Shown: positions 26,509 through 33,529 of the stretch, one piece after another | Layout of the letters: the number at the start of each line of letters is the position of its first letter | Position numbering within the stretch: position 1 is the first letter of the stretch | Assembly (NCBI GenBank): GCA_040879985.1 | Contig: JBBDJH010000021.1 | Coordinates: 1-64,000, forward strand | Source: VRUE01 sp040879985 | GTDB taxonomy: Bacteria; Actinomycetota; Thermoleophilia; Solirubrobacterales; 70-9 | Direction: 5' to 3' | DNA length: 64,000 bases | Made by a program: the position numbers and the translations under genes | The notes under the pieces: generated by a model | Told to the model about the DNA's origin: nothing | The model's input: the letters and a program-made list of their open reading frames with translations, nothing else | Database searches by the model: none

Positions 26509-26621
26509 GGGACCATCCCGGTAGGGGTTCCACTTAACTTTTTCTGAAGACAGTTGTTGGCTGTCCGCTGATGTCGGCGCAGAAAAAGTACAAGACGTTC
26601 CACCCCTACCGGGATGGTCCC
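26509..26621 (+). repeat. Palindromic element family B, copy 1
   Basis: Outer arms 26509-26527 and 26603-26621 are a 19-bp perfect inverted repeat (GGGACCATCCCGGTAGGGG). The core begins with CACTTAACTTTTTCTG and ends with CAGAAAAAGTACAAGACGTT; these ends pair with each other through CTTTTTC/GAAAAAG-type segments. The right arm encodes the last four codons and the TAG stop of the minus-strand gene at 26606. Plus orientation, immediately behind P1c. Confidence 0.8.
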
Positions 26622-26998
26622 TTGCCGATCAGCAGTTCGGCATCGGTCCAGCGACCTGGCAACTCATCCCGTCGGTCTTCGGTGTGGAGCTGGGCCGACG
26701 AGCTGATCAGATCAGCCAGGACGAGCACCGCCTCGGTATCGCCCATCGCGGCCAAGCGCTCGATGCCGAGGGCGTAGAGGTAGTCGCCAGCGAGGAGGCC
26801 GAGGTCCTCGTCGTGACCGCTGAGCAGGCGCGATTCCTCGTAGTGGAGCAGGTAGCCCTCGCGGACGGACTCGACTATGGACGCGTACTCGTCTGGGAGG
26901 TCGGTCTCGCGCTCGGGAGGCGGTGCGACTACGTGCGGGGAGATTGGACTGGTCTCGGCGCGCAGCTGTTGGGCCAGAGCTTCCAAAGGTCCGCTCAT
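26606..26998 (-). CDS. Unknown protein coupled to hemL
   Basis: A 130-residue product. The ATG at 26998 overlaps the TGA of hemL (ATGA), so it is translated with it. It has no signal peptide, membrane helix or cysteine. The central part is helical with GYLLHYEESRLL, then a well-ordered LAGDYLYALGIERLAAMGD segment, followed by LADLISSSAQLH; this looks like a small helical bundle. I do not recognise the family. The last residues and the stop are encoded by the right arm of a family B palindromic element, so the original C-terminus may have been replaced. Context suggests a link to haem synthesis, which is inference only. Confidence 0.6.
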   Translation of the reverse strand: MSGPLEALAQQLRAETSPISPHVVAPPPERETDLPDEYASIVESVREGYLLHYEESRLLSGHDEDLGLLAGDYLYALGIERLAAMGDTEAVLVLADLISSSAQLHTEDRRDELPGRWTDAELLIGKGPSR

Positions 26999-28257
26999 GG
27001 CAGCGCCTCGTCGAGCGATTCGGCGGCAGCTTCCAGGGTGCGCTCGATCGACTTCTCGTCGTGGGCGAGCGAGACGAACCAGGCCTCGAATTGGGATGGG
27101 GGTGGGTAGATGCCGCGGTCGAGCATCGCGCGGCAGAAGCGGGCGTGGGCCTCGCGGTCGCAGGCAGCGGCGGCGGCGAAGTCGGCGGGTGGCTGCGGGC
27201 TGAAGAAGAGCGTCAGCAGGCCCGGCGCCGAGACGACCTGGAGCGGCCTGCCGGCGGCGAGCTCGGTCAGGCCGGTCGCCAGCTTCTCGGTCAGCTCGGC
27301 CAGCCTTCCGTAAGCGGCGTCGTCGAGCCGGCGCAGGGTGGCAAGCCCAGCTGCCATCGCCAGCGGGTTGCCCGAGAGCGTCCCCGCCTGGTAGACGTCG
27401 CCCGCCGGGGCGATGCGCTCCATCGTCTCGCGCGGCCCGCCGAATGCGGCGGCGGGCAGGCCTCCGCCGAGCACCTTGCCGAGCACGGTCAGGTCGGGCT
27501 CGACCGCGTAGAGCTGCTGGGCGCCGCCGGCGGCGAGGCGGAAGCCGCTGATCGTCTCGTCGAAGACGAGCAGGGCGCCGGCCTCGCGAGTCGCCTCGCG
27601 GAGGAACTCGAGGAAGCCGGCAGCGGGCGGGACGACGCCCATGTTGGCCGGCAGCGGCTCGGCGAGCAGGGCGGCGACCGGGTGCTCCGAGAGCGCCCGC
27701 GAAACGGCCGCGCGGTCGTTCCAGGGCACGACCACGGTGCCGGCGGCCTGCGCCGCGGTGACGCCGGGGCTGGCCGGGATCGCCAGCGTCGCCAGGCCCG
27801 AGCCGGCCTCGGCGAGCAGACCGTCGGAGTGGCCGTGGTAGGCGCCGGCGAACTTGACGACGACCTCGCTCCCGGTCACGGCGCGGGCGAGGCGGACGGC
27901 GCCCATCGCCGCCTCGGTGCCGGAGCTGGTCATGCGCAGCATCTCGACCGAGGGGACGCGGCTCGCGACCTGCTCGGCCAGCTCGACCTCGGCCTCCGTC
28001 GCCGCGCCGTAGCTGGTCCCCCGCTCCGCGGCCGCACACACCGCGGCGACCACATCGGAGTCGGCGTGGCCGAGGATCAGCGGGCCCCAGGAGCAAACCC
28101 AGTCGACGTAGCGATTGCCGTCGACGTCGACCAGCTCACAGCCCTCGCCGCGGGCGACGAAGACCGGCTCCCGCCCGATTTGCCGCATAGCCCGCACGGG
28201 GCTGTTTACCCCACCCGGAAGTACCTTCACCGCTCGTCGGTACAGCTCGGAAGACAT
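26995..28257 (-). CDS. hemL: Glutamate-1-semialdehyde 2,1-aminomutase
   Basis: A 420-residue PLP enzyme of the class III aminotransferase fold. The N-terminal PGGVNSPVRA is the hallmark of the family; TSSGTEA and GAYHGH shape the cofactor site; D233 in LLVFDE contacts the pyridine ring and K261 in LTVLGKVLGGG is the Schiff-base lysine. It turns glutamate-1-semialdehyde into 5-aminolevulinate, the first committed tetrapyrrole precursor, which the HemB enzyme nearby then uses. Start ATG 28257 has no Shine-Dalgarno but TTAAAG lies 6 nt upstream. A family B palindrome separates it from the AhbA/B-like gene. Confidence 0.95.
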   Translation of the reverse strand: MSSELYRRAVKVLPGGVNSPVRAMRQIGREPVFVARGEGCELVDVDGNRYVDWVCSWGPLILGHADSDVVAAVCAAAERGTSYGAATEAEVELAEQVASRVPSVEMLRMTSSGTEAAMGAVRLARAVTGSEVVVKFAGAYHGHSDGLLAEAGSGLATLAIPASPGVTAAQAAGTVVVPWNDRAAVSRALSEHPVAALLAEPLPANMGVVPPAAGFLEFLREATREAGALLVFDETISGFRLAAGGAQQLYAVEPDLTVLGKVLGGGLPAAAFGGPRETMERIAPAGDVYQAGTLSGNPLAMAAGLATLRRLDDAAYGRLAELTEKLATGLTELAAGRPLQVVSAPGLLTLFFSPQPPADFAAAAACDREAHARFCRAMLDRGIYPPPSQFEAWFVSLAHDEKSIERTLEAAAESLDEALP

Positions 28258-28268
28258 CGGACGCTTTA

Positions 28269-28383
28269 AGTGCCTGTCCCGGTAGGGGCGGAACGTCTTG
28301 TACTTTTTCCGCTGCGCGTCGGACGGACAGCCAGGGACTGTCTTCGGAAAAAGTTAAGTGGAGTCCCTACCGGGACAGGCACT
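28269..28383 (-). repeat. Palindromic element family B, copy 2
   Basis: Outer arms 28269-28287 and 28365-28383 are a 19-bp perfect inverted repeat (AGTGCCTGTCCCGGTAGGG). Read on the minus strand the core matches copy 1 closely (CACTTAACTTTTTC, then GAAGACAG, and GAAAAAGTACAAGACGTTCC at the end). The right arm overlaps the stop codon of the AhbA/B-like gene (28382-28384). The left arm ends 11 nt before the hemL start, so the element forms almost the whole intergenic region. Confidence 0.8.
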
Positions 28384-29467
28384 ACGAGCGCTCCGCTTCC
28401 CACCGGGCGTAGTCGTCGGTGAAGTAATGGAGGCGAATCTTCTTGTACTCGGTCGAGGAGTAGAGCGTGGCGCGGTCGTCGGGCCCGATCCCGCACTCGA
28501 CGGCGATCGAGTCGAGGATCGCGTCGCACTCCTGCTTGGAGCGGCCGTGGGCCATCGTGAAGACGCTGTAAGGCCAGTCGGCGTAGGTCGGCCGCTCGTA
28601 GCAGTGGGAGATGCCGCGGAAGGAAGCCATCCGCCTGCCGGTCTCGAGGATCTCCTCCTCGGGCACCTTCCAGACCCCCATGCCGTTGGCCGAGAAACCG
28701 GCGCGGCGGTGGAAGAGGATCGCCGCGACGCGGCGCAGCAGCTTGCGGTCGACCATCGTCCCCAGCCGCTCGAGCAGTTCCTCGGTCGAGATCCCCAGCT
28801 CGGCCGCCGCCGCGTCGTAGGGCCGCTCGACCGCCTCCATCGGTCCCTGCATGGCCGTGATCGTGGCGATGTCGTCCGCGTCGTAGGGCTGGCGTCCGAG
28901 CTCGCGGGGCGGCGTCGCCTCGACCGCCGAGGCGAGCGCTTCGGTGCCCTTCTCCATCTCCAGGTTCATGTTGATCTTGAACAGGGTCAGGGTCGGTAGC
29001 TGGCGCATCGACTCGGCCCCGGTCTCCTCGATCAGCGCCGCCAGGGTGCCGGCCATGCCGAGCTCCGAGTCGGGCGGCACGGCGATCGTGAACCAGAGGT
29101 TGAAGTCGTGCGTGCGCAGGTAGTTGTGCGAAACGCCGGGATGGGCGTTGACCGCGGCGGCGGCGCGCTGCGGCTGCTCGGCGTCGACTTTGGCGGCGAC
29201 CAGCATCGACTCGTAACCGAGCGCGCGGGTGTCGAAGATCGGCGTGATCTCGCGGATGATCCGCTCGTCGAGCAGGCGCCGGGTGCGGGCGAGCACGTCG
29301 TCGAGCTCGAGCTCCGCCTCGGAGGCGACCAGGGCGAAGGGCTCGGGGTCGAGCGGGAAGCTCGACTGGAGCAGGTTCATCAGCCGCTTGTCGGTCTCGT
29401 CGAGCGGGATCGCCGCCCCGTCCTTGCGGGAGCGCGCCTTCGACTGTGGGACCTTCACTGGAGCCAA
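28382..29467 (-). CDS. AhbA/AhbB-like fusion (siroheme decarboxylase / Lrp-AsnC type)
   Basis: A 361-residue protein with two Lrp/AsnC-like units in tandem: winged-helix parts at about 22-70 and 190-255, each followed by a ligand-type domain. The second contains GFSANGMGVWKVPEE and RPTYADWPYSVFTMAHGR, which match the NirD/L/G/H and AhbA/B proteins that decarboxylate siroheme in haem d1 or alternative haem synthesis. An ordinary Lrp regulator would have only one unit. It lies between hemB and hemL, which fits tetrapyrrole metabolism. The start is TTG 29467: AAGGAGG stands 7 nt before it, while a GTG at 29458 that overlaps the hemB stop is too far away. A regulatory role remains possible. Confidence 0.7.
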   Translation of the reverse strand: MAPVKVPQSKARSRKDGAAIPLDETDKRLMNLLQSSFPLDPEPFALVASEAELELDDVLARTRRLLDERIIREITPIFDTRALGYESMLVAAKVDAEQPQRAAAAVNAHPGVSHNYLRTHDFNLWFTIAVPPDSELGMAGTLAALIEETGAESMRQLPTLTLFKINMNLEMEKGTEALASAVEATPPRELGRQPYDADDIATITAMQGPMEAVERPYDAAAAELGISTEELLERLGTMVDRKLLRRVAAILFHRRAGFSANGMGVWKVPEEEILETGRRMASFRGISHCYERPTYADWPYSVFTMAHGRSKQECDAILDSIAVECGIGPDDRATLYSSTEYKKIRLHYFTDDYARWEAERS

Positions 29468-30426
29468 GCCGCGGCCTCCTTCGCGTAGTAGGTGACGATC
29501 GCGTCGGCGCCGGCGCGACGGATCGAGGTCAGTGTCTCGAGCACCGCGGCGCGCTCGTCGATCCAGCCGTTGGCGGCGGCCGCCTTCAGCATCGAGTACT
29601 CGCCGGAGACATGGTAGGCGGCGAGCGGCGCGCCGGTCTCCTGCTTGACCCGCCGCACGACGTCGAGGTAGGGCGTCGCCGGCTTGACGATCAGCATGTC
29701 GGCGCCCTCGTCGAGGTCGAGCTGCGCCTCGCGCACCGCCTCGGCGGCGTTGGCGGGGTCGAGCTGGTAGCCGCGCCGGTCGCCCGACTCCGGGGTCGAC
29801 GCGGCGGCGTCGCGGAAGGGCCCGTAGAAGGCCGAGGCGTACTTCGCGCTGTAGGCGACGATCGGGGTGCCGGCGTGGCCCTCCTCGTCGAGCTGGTGGC
29901 GGATCGTGCCGACCCTGCCGTCCATCATGTCGCTCGGCGCGACCGCGTCGGCGCCGGCCTCGGCGTGGGAGATCGCGGTTTTCGCCAGCAGCTCGATCGT
30001 CACGTCGTTGTCGACCTCGCCGTCGCGGACGAAGCCGCAGTGGCCGTGCGAGGTGTACGCGCAGAGGCAGACGTCGGTGATCACGGTCAGCTCGGGATCG
30101 GCCTCCTTCAGCGCCCGCACCGCCATCTGCACGACGCCCTCGTCGTCGTAGGCGCTCGAGCCGGTCTCGTCCTTGCTCGCCGGCAGGCCGAAGAGCAGCA
30201 CCGCGCCGATCCCGGCGGCGGCGATCTCGGTCGCCTCGGCGACCAGCTCGGAGATCGAGAAGCGTTCGATGCCGGGCATCGACTCGACCTCCTCGCGGAC
30301 GCCCTCGCCGGCGACGACGAAGAGCGGCTGGATCAGGTCGGACGCCGACAACTCGGTCTCACGGACCAGGCCGCGCAGGGCCTCGGTGCGCCGCAGGCGC
30401 CGCATGCGGGTGCTTGGAAACTGCAT
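29455..30426 (-). CDS. hemB: Delta-aminolevulinic acid dehydratase (porphobilinogen synthase)
   Basis: A 323-residue TIM-barrel enzyme. DVCLCAYTSHGHCG is the Cys-rich zinc-binding loop, VAYSAKYASAFYGPFR holds one active-site lysine and MLIVKPATPYLD the other (the Schiff-base lysine). It joins two aminolevulinates into porphobilinogen. The start is ATG 30426 (MQFPSTRMRRLRR): a TAAACT box lies 7 nt upstream, so the message would be leaderless; an in-frame start at 30489 lies before the promoter and inside the divergent gene. It is followed by the AhbA/B-like gene and hemL on the same strand. Confidence 0.95.
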   Translation of the reverse strand: MQFPSTRMRRLRRTEALRGLVRETELSASDLIQPLFVVAGEGVREEVESMPGIERFSISELVAEATEIAAAGIGAVLLFGLPASKDETGSSAYDDEGVVQMAVRALKEADPELTVITDVCLCAYTSHGHCGFVRDGEVDNDVTIELLAKTAISHAEAGADAVAPSDMMDGRVGTIRHQLDEEGHAGTPIVAYSAKYASAFYGPFRDAAASTPESGDRRGYQLDPANAAEAVREAQLDLDEGADMLIVKPATPYLDVVRRVKQETGAPLAAYHVSGEYSMLKAAAANGWIDERAAVLETLTSIRRAGADAIVTYYAKEAAAWLQ

Positions 30427-30433
30427 TGACGCG

Positions 30434-30439
30434 AGTTTA
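30434..30439 (-). promoter_or_regulatory. Putative -10 box of hemB, leaderless
   Basis: TAAACT on the minus strand ends 7 nt before the hemB ATG. The divergent ABC gene has TAGCTT exactly 7 nt before its GTG, so the 40-bp intergenic region carries two mirror-image leaderless promoters. Confidence 0.5.
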
Positions 30440-30453
30440 CGGGAGGGTCCCAG

Positions 30454-30459
30454 TAGCTT
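30454..30459 (+). promoter_or_regulatory. Putative -10 box of the ABC exporter genes, leaderless
   Basis: TAGCTT followed by 7 nt and the GTG at 30467. There is no Shine-Dalgarno sequence. Its position mirrors the hemB box at 30434-30439. Confidence 0.45.
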
Positions 30460-30466
30460 TCCCCGC

Positions 30467-31171
30467 GTGGAGGCACGGGGGTTGGTCAAGAGCTATGGGA
30501 AGCAGAGTGCGCTGCGGGGGGTCGACTTTGCCGCTGGGCCGGGGGAGCTGGTGGGGGTCATCGGGCCTAATGGGGCTGGGAAGACGACGTTGCTTTCGAT
30601 CCTTGCCGGGACGCTGCAGCCGGACGGGGGGTCGGTCGACTCGGCGAACGGGGATGTGGGCTGGGTGCCGCAGCAGGCCGGTCTCTATCGGCGCTTGACC
30701 GTGGAGGAGAACCTGTTGCTGTTTGCGCGGCTGGAGAAGTACGGGGAGCCGCGGGTCGCGGTCGAGGAGATGCTCGAGCTGACCGGCCTTGCCGAGCGGC
30801 GCGGTGAGCTGGTGGCGCGGCTGTCCGGCGGCAACCAGCAGCGGATCAACATCGCGATCGGGCTGCTGGCGCGGCCGGCGACGCTGCTGCTCGACGAGCC
30901 CAGCGTCGGGCTCGACCCGCGCCAGCGGGCGCGGCTGTGGGAGTTCGTCTCCGGGCTCGCCGGACGGGGGACGGCGGTGGTCTTCTCCACCCACGACATC
31001 CAGGAGGCGGAGCGCTACGGGCAGCGGCTGCTCGTCCTCGCCGACGGCGAGAGCCTCTTCGACGGGTCCGCCGCGGAGCTGCGCGAGGCGGTCAGCGGCG
31101 AGGCCCCGGAGGCCGCCGGCAGCGACTTCGAGACCGCCTTCCTCGCCTTTCTCCAGCACCGGGGGCACTGA
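30467..31171 (+). CDS. ABC transporter ATP-binding protein (ABC-2 exporter type)
   Basis: A 234-residue nucleotide-binding domain: Walker A GPNGAGKTT near residue 40, Q-loop in VPQQAGLYRRLT, signature LSGGNQQR near 123, Walker B ATLLLDEPSVGLD and switch histidine in STHDIQEAE. The N in the signature and the short length resemble drug and polysaccharide exporters rather than MCE-type MlaF. It pairs with the permease gene 3 nt downstream. The start is GTG 30467; a longer open frame upstream runs antisense to hemB and is not real. Substrate unknown. Confidence 0.9.
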   Translation: MEARGLVKSYGKQSALRGVDFAAGPGELVGVIGPNGAGKTTLLSILAGTLQPDGGSVDSANGDVGWVPQQAGLYRRLTVEENLLLFARLEKYGEPRVAVEEMLELTGLAERRGELVARLSGGNQQRINIAIGLLARPATLLLDEPSVGLDPRQRARLWEFVSGLAGRGTAVVFSTHDIQEAERYGQRLLVLADGESLFDGSAAELREAVSGEAPEAAGSDFETAFLAFLQHRGH

Positions 31172-31174
31172 CCG

Positions 31175-32524
31175 GTGCGCTGGCTGCTGCTCAAGGACCT
31201 GCAGATCCTGCGCCGCTCGCCGTTGCAGGCGGCACTGCTGATCGCCTACCCGGTGCTGATCGCGCTGCTGATCGGCTTCGCGATCTCGCGCGACCCCGGC
31301 AACCCCCGGGTCGCCTTCCTCAACGAGGTCCCCGACGGCGCCCGGGTCGCCGCCGGCGACGGCAGGTTGCCCGCGGTCGGCGCCGAGGGACGGATCTGCA
31401 AACGGGTCGAGTGCGTCGAGGTCGCCGACCGCGCCGAGGCCGAGCAGAAGGTCCGCGACGGCGAAGTGCTCGCCGCGCTGATCCTGCCCGCCGACCTGAT
31501 CGACCGGCTCAACTCGCTCTCGACCCTGAACCCGGAAACGCCCGAAGTCGAGGTGATCGTCAACGAGGAGGACCCGCTCAAGGCGCGTGTCGTCGACGAC
31601 CGGATCACGGCGCTGCTCGCCGAGGCCAACCTCTTGATCGCCCGGCAGATCGCCAAGGAGGGCGGCCGCTACCTCGACCTGATCGTCGCCGGCGGCGACT
31701 TCGAGGTGCTCGGCCAGCCGGTCGAGATACTCGGCCTGCAGGCGGTCGCCGCGATCCTGCAATCGCTGCGCCCGGCGGTGCCGGAGTCGCAGCGGGCCGA
31801 GCTCGACCGGGCGCTCCGCTTCGCCACCCTGGCCCGCGACAACCTCGACGTCGCCGCGCCGCTGATCGACCGGCTGGCGCAGCCGATCGCGGTCGACAAA
31901 CAATCGATCAGCGCGCCGACGCCGGCGCTCGACGTGTTCGCGATCGCGGTCGCGGCGACGCTGACGCTGGCCTTCGTCACCCTGCTCCTCGTCGCCGGCT
32001 CGCTGGCGCTGGAGCGCGAGGAGAACACCTTCGCCCGGCTGACCGGCGGGCTCGTCTCACGCTCCGCCCTGCTCGCCGAGAAGATCGGGCTCGGGGTCGC
32101 GGTGGGTCTGGTGGTGACCCTGCTGATGCTGGCCGGGGTGCAGCTCTTCGTCGCGCTCGAGTGGAGCCGCTTCGGGCTCTGGCTGGTCGCGATCCTCGCC
32201 GGCGCCGGAGCCCTGGCGGCGGCCGGGGCGGCGCTCGGCGCGACCGCGCGCGACGTCCGCGCCGTCTCTCTGCTCGCCTTCATGATCGCGCTGCCGGTGG
32301 CGCTGCTCTCGCTGGTCCCCTCCGGCGCGGTGGGCAGCGGCCTCTACGACGCGATCCGCGTCCTCACCGCGCTCTTCCCCTTCAAGCCGGCCCTGCAGGC
32401 GATCACCGCCGCGCTCGACTCGAGCGGCCCGGGCATCGGTGGGCCGCTCGCGCACCTGGCGATCCTGATCGCCGCCTACACCGCGCTCGCCCGCCTCGCG
32501 CTGCGCCGCTTCGCGACGGTCTGA
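31175..32524 (+). CDS. ABC-2 type transporter permease
   Basis: A 449-residue membrane protein. One helix near residues 17-38 is followed by an extracytoplasmic domain of about 200 residues (about 45-245) and then a block of five or six helices to the C-terminus. This is the plan of ABC-2 permeases of the YhgE/DrrB type. Start GTG 31175 follows the ATPase stop by 3 nt, so one operon. Together they form a half-transporter pair that probably works as a dimer to export a lipid, drug or polymer. The hairpin at 32545-32597 follows the stop by 20 nt. Confidence 0.88.
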   Translation: MRWLLLKDLQILRRSPLQAALLIAYPVLIALLIGFAISRDPGNPRVAFLNEVPDGARVAAGDGRLPAVGAEGRICKRVECVEVADRAEAEQKVRDGEVLAALILPADLIDRLNSLSTLNPETPEVEVIVNEEDPLKARVVDDRITALLAEANLLIARQIAKEGGRYLDLIVAGGDFEVLGQPVEILGLQAVAAILQSLRPAVPESQRAELDRALRFATLARDNLDVAAPLIDRLAQPIAVDKQSISAPTPALDVFAIAVAATLTLAFVTLLLVAGSLALEREENTFARLTGGLVSRSALLAEKIGLGVAVGLVVTLLMLAGVQLFVALEWSRFGLWLVAILAGAGALAAAGAALGATARDVRAVSLLAFMIALPVALLSLVPSGAVGSGLYDAIRVLTALFPFKPALQAITAALDSSGPGIGGPLAHLAILIAAYTALARLALRRFATV

Positions 32525-32544
32525 GCCAGAATCGCAGCCCGACG

Positions 32545-32597
32545 GGACCGTGGTCGAGGTTTGAACCGCTATGCGACCCAAACCTCGACCACGGTCC
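32545..32597 (+). terminator. 18-bp perfect hairpin between the ABC permease and ymdB-like genes
   Basis: GGACCGTGGTCGAGGTTT (32545-32562) and its exact complement (32580-32597) enclose a 17-nt loop. The hairpin begins 20 nt after the permease stop and ends just before the -10 box of the next gene, so it probably terminates the ABC transcript. No T-run. It has the position and stem length of the family A and B elements but lacks any repeated core. Confidence 0.6.
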
Positions 32598-32600
32598 GGG

Positions 32601-32606
32601 TAGGGT
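32601..32606 (+). promoter_or_regulatory. Putative -10 box of the YmdB-like gene, leaderless
   Basis: TAGGGT, then six C residues, then the ATG at 32613. It stands right after the hairpin, giving a compact terminator-promoter junction. No Shine-Dalgarno sequence could fit. Confidence 0.45.
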
Positions 32607-32612
32607 CCCCCC

Positions 32613-33389
32613 ATGCGGGTTCTCTTCATCGGCGACGTCGTCGGCAAACCGGGCAGGCGCGGCCTCGAGGCGGCGATGCCGGGGTTACGCGAGCGCCACC
32701 GGCCCGACCTGACGATCGTCAACGGCGAGAACTCGGCGGGTGGGATGGGGATCACGGAGAAGACCGCCAAGGCGCTGTTCGGCGCCGGTTGCGACGTGAT
32801 CACCACCGGCAACCACGTCTACCGCCACCGCGAGGCCTACGAGTTCCTCGACCGTGCCGAGCGGGTGATCCGCCCGGCCAACTACCCGCACGCCAACCCC
32901 GGCAAGGGTCACGTCGTGGTCGAGGCGGGCGGGATGCGGGTCGGCGTGATCAACCTCAGCGGCGCGATCGGGCTGCACGTGGCGCGGCTGCCCTTCCACG
33001 AGGTCGACGCGATCCTCGAGCGGATCGAGGCCGACTGCGTGGTCGTCGACTTCCACGCCGAAGTGAGCAGCGAGAAGGTCGCCATCGGCTGGCACCTCGA
33101 CGGCCGCGTCGCCGCGGTCTTCGGAACCCACACCCACGTTCCCACCGCCGACGCCCGCGTCCTGCCCGGCGGCACGGCCCACATCTCCGACGTCGGCATG
33201 ACCGGCTCGCGGACCAGCGTGCTCGGGGTCAAGCCGGCGCAGGTGCTCGAGGGGATGAAGACTCAGATGCCGGTCAAGTTCGAGACTGCTGAGGACGATG
33301 TTTGGGTTATGGGGGCGGTGGTCGAGATAAATTCGGCGGGGCTGGCAAACTCGATCGAGCAGATCATGGTTCCGGCTCCTCCTGGCTGA
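32613..33389 (+). CDS. YmdB-family metallophosphoesterase
   Basis: A 258-residue calcineurin-like phosphoesterase. Metal ligands are seen in order: D8 in FIGDVVG, N and E in IVNGENSAGG, H in TTGNHVYRH, H in VDFHAE and the H pair in GTHTHVPTAD. The set matches the YmdB family (TIGR00282-like), whose Bacillus member hydrolyses 2',3'-cyclic AMP and affects biofilm and RNA turnover. Length is typical and no signal peptide is present, so it is cytoplasmic. A family A palindromic element begins 7 nt after its stop. Confidence 0.9.
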   Translation: MRVLFIGDVVGKPGRRGLEAAMPGLRERHRPDLTIVNGENSAGGMGITEKTAKALFGAGCDVITTGNHVYRHREAYEFLDRAERVIRPANYPHANPGKGHVVVEAGGMRVGVINLSGAIGLHVARLPFHEVDAILERIEADCVVVDFHAEVSSEKVAIGWHLDGRVAAVFGTHTHVPTADARVLPGGTAHISDVGMTGSRTSVLGVKPAQVLEGMKTQMPVKFETAEDDVWVMGAVVEINSAGLANSIEQIMVPAPPG

Positions 33390-33396
33390 CCCTGGC

Positions 33397-33529
33397 GGTC
33401 CGGGAGGACAGCCCCAGAGGTGCCTAGGTTCGCTCGGCTTCGCTTCGCTCACTATTTTGGACCGCTTCGCGGTTTTGATCACTCTGCGGAGCCGCTTCGC
33501 GAGGCACCCTGGGACTGTCCTCCCGGACC
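33397..33529 (+). repeat. Palindromic element family A, copy 1
   Basis: Arms 33397-33425 and 33502-33529 are inverted repeats (GGTCCGGGAGGACAG, then a variable part, then GTGCCT) differing by one substitution and one indel. The core has TTCGCTTCGCTCAC, GGACCGCTTCGCGGT and CTCTGCGGAGCCGCTTCGCGAGG, all recognisable in copies 2-4. Plus orientation, just after the YmdB-like gene. The convergent membrane protein gene reads through it and takes its last 36 codons and stop from it. Confidence 0.8.

Noticed and set aside
28382..29467. Simple Lrp/AsnC transcription regulator
   Set aside because: Two tandem units and the siroheme decarboxylase-type motif near the C-terminus argue against a plain regulator, though regulation is not excluded.
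30467..32524. ABC pair as the missing MCE permease and ATPase
   Set aside because: The permease has a large exported domain and ABC-2 topology, not the YrbE/MlaE fold, and it is far from the MCE operon on the other strand.
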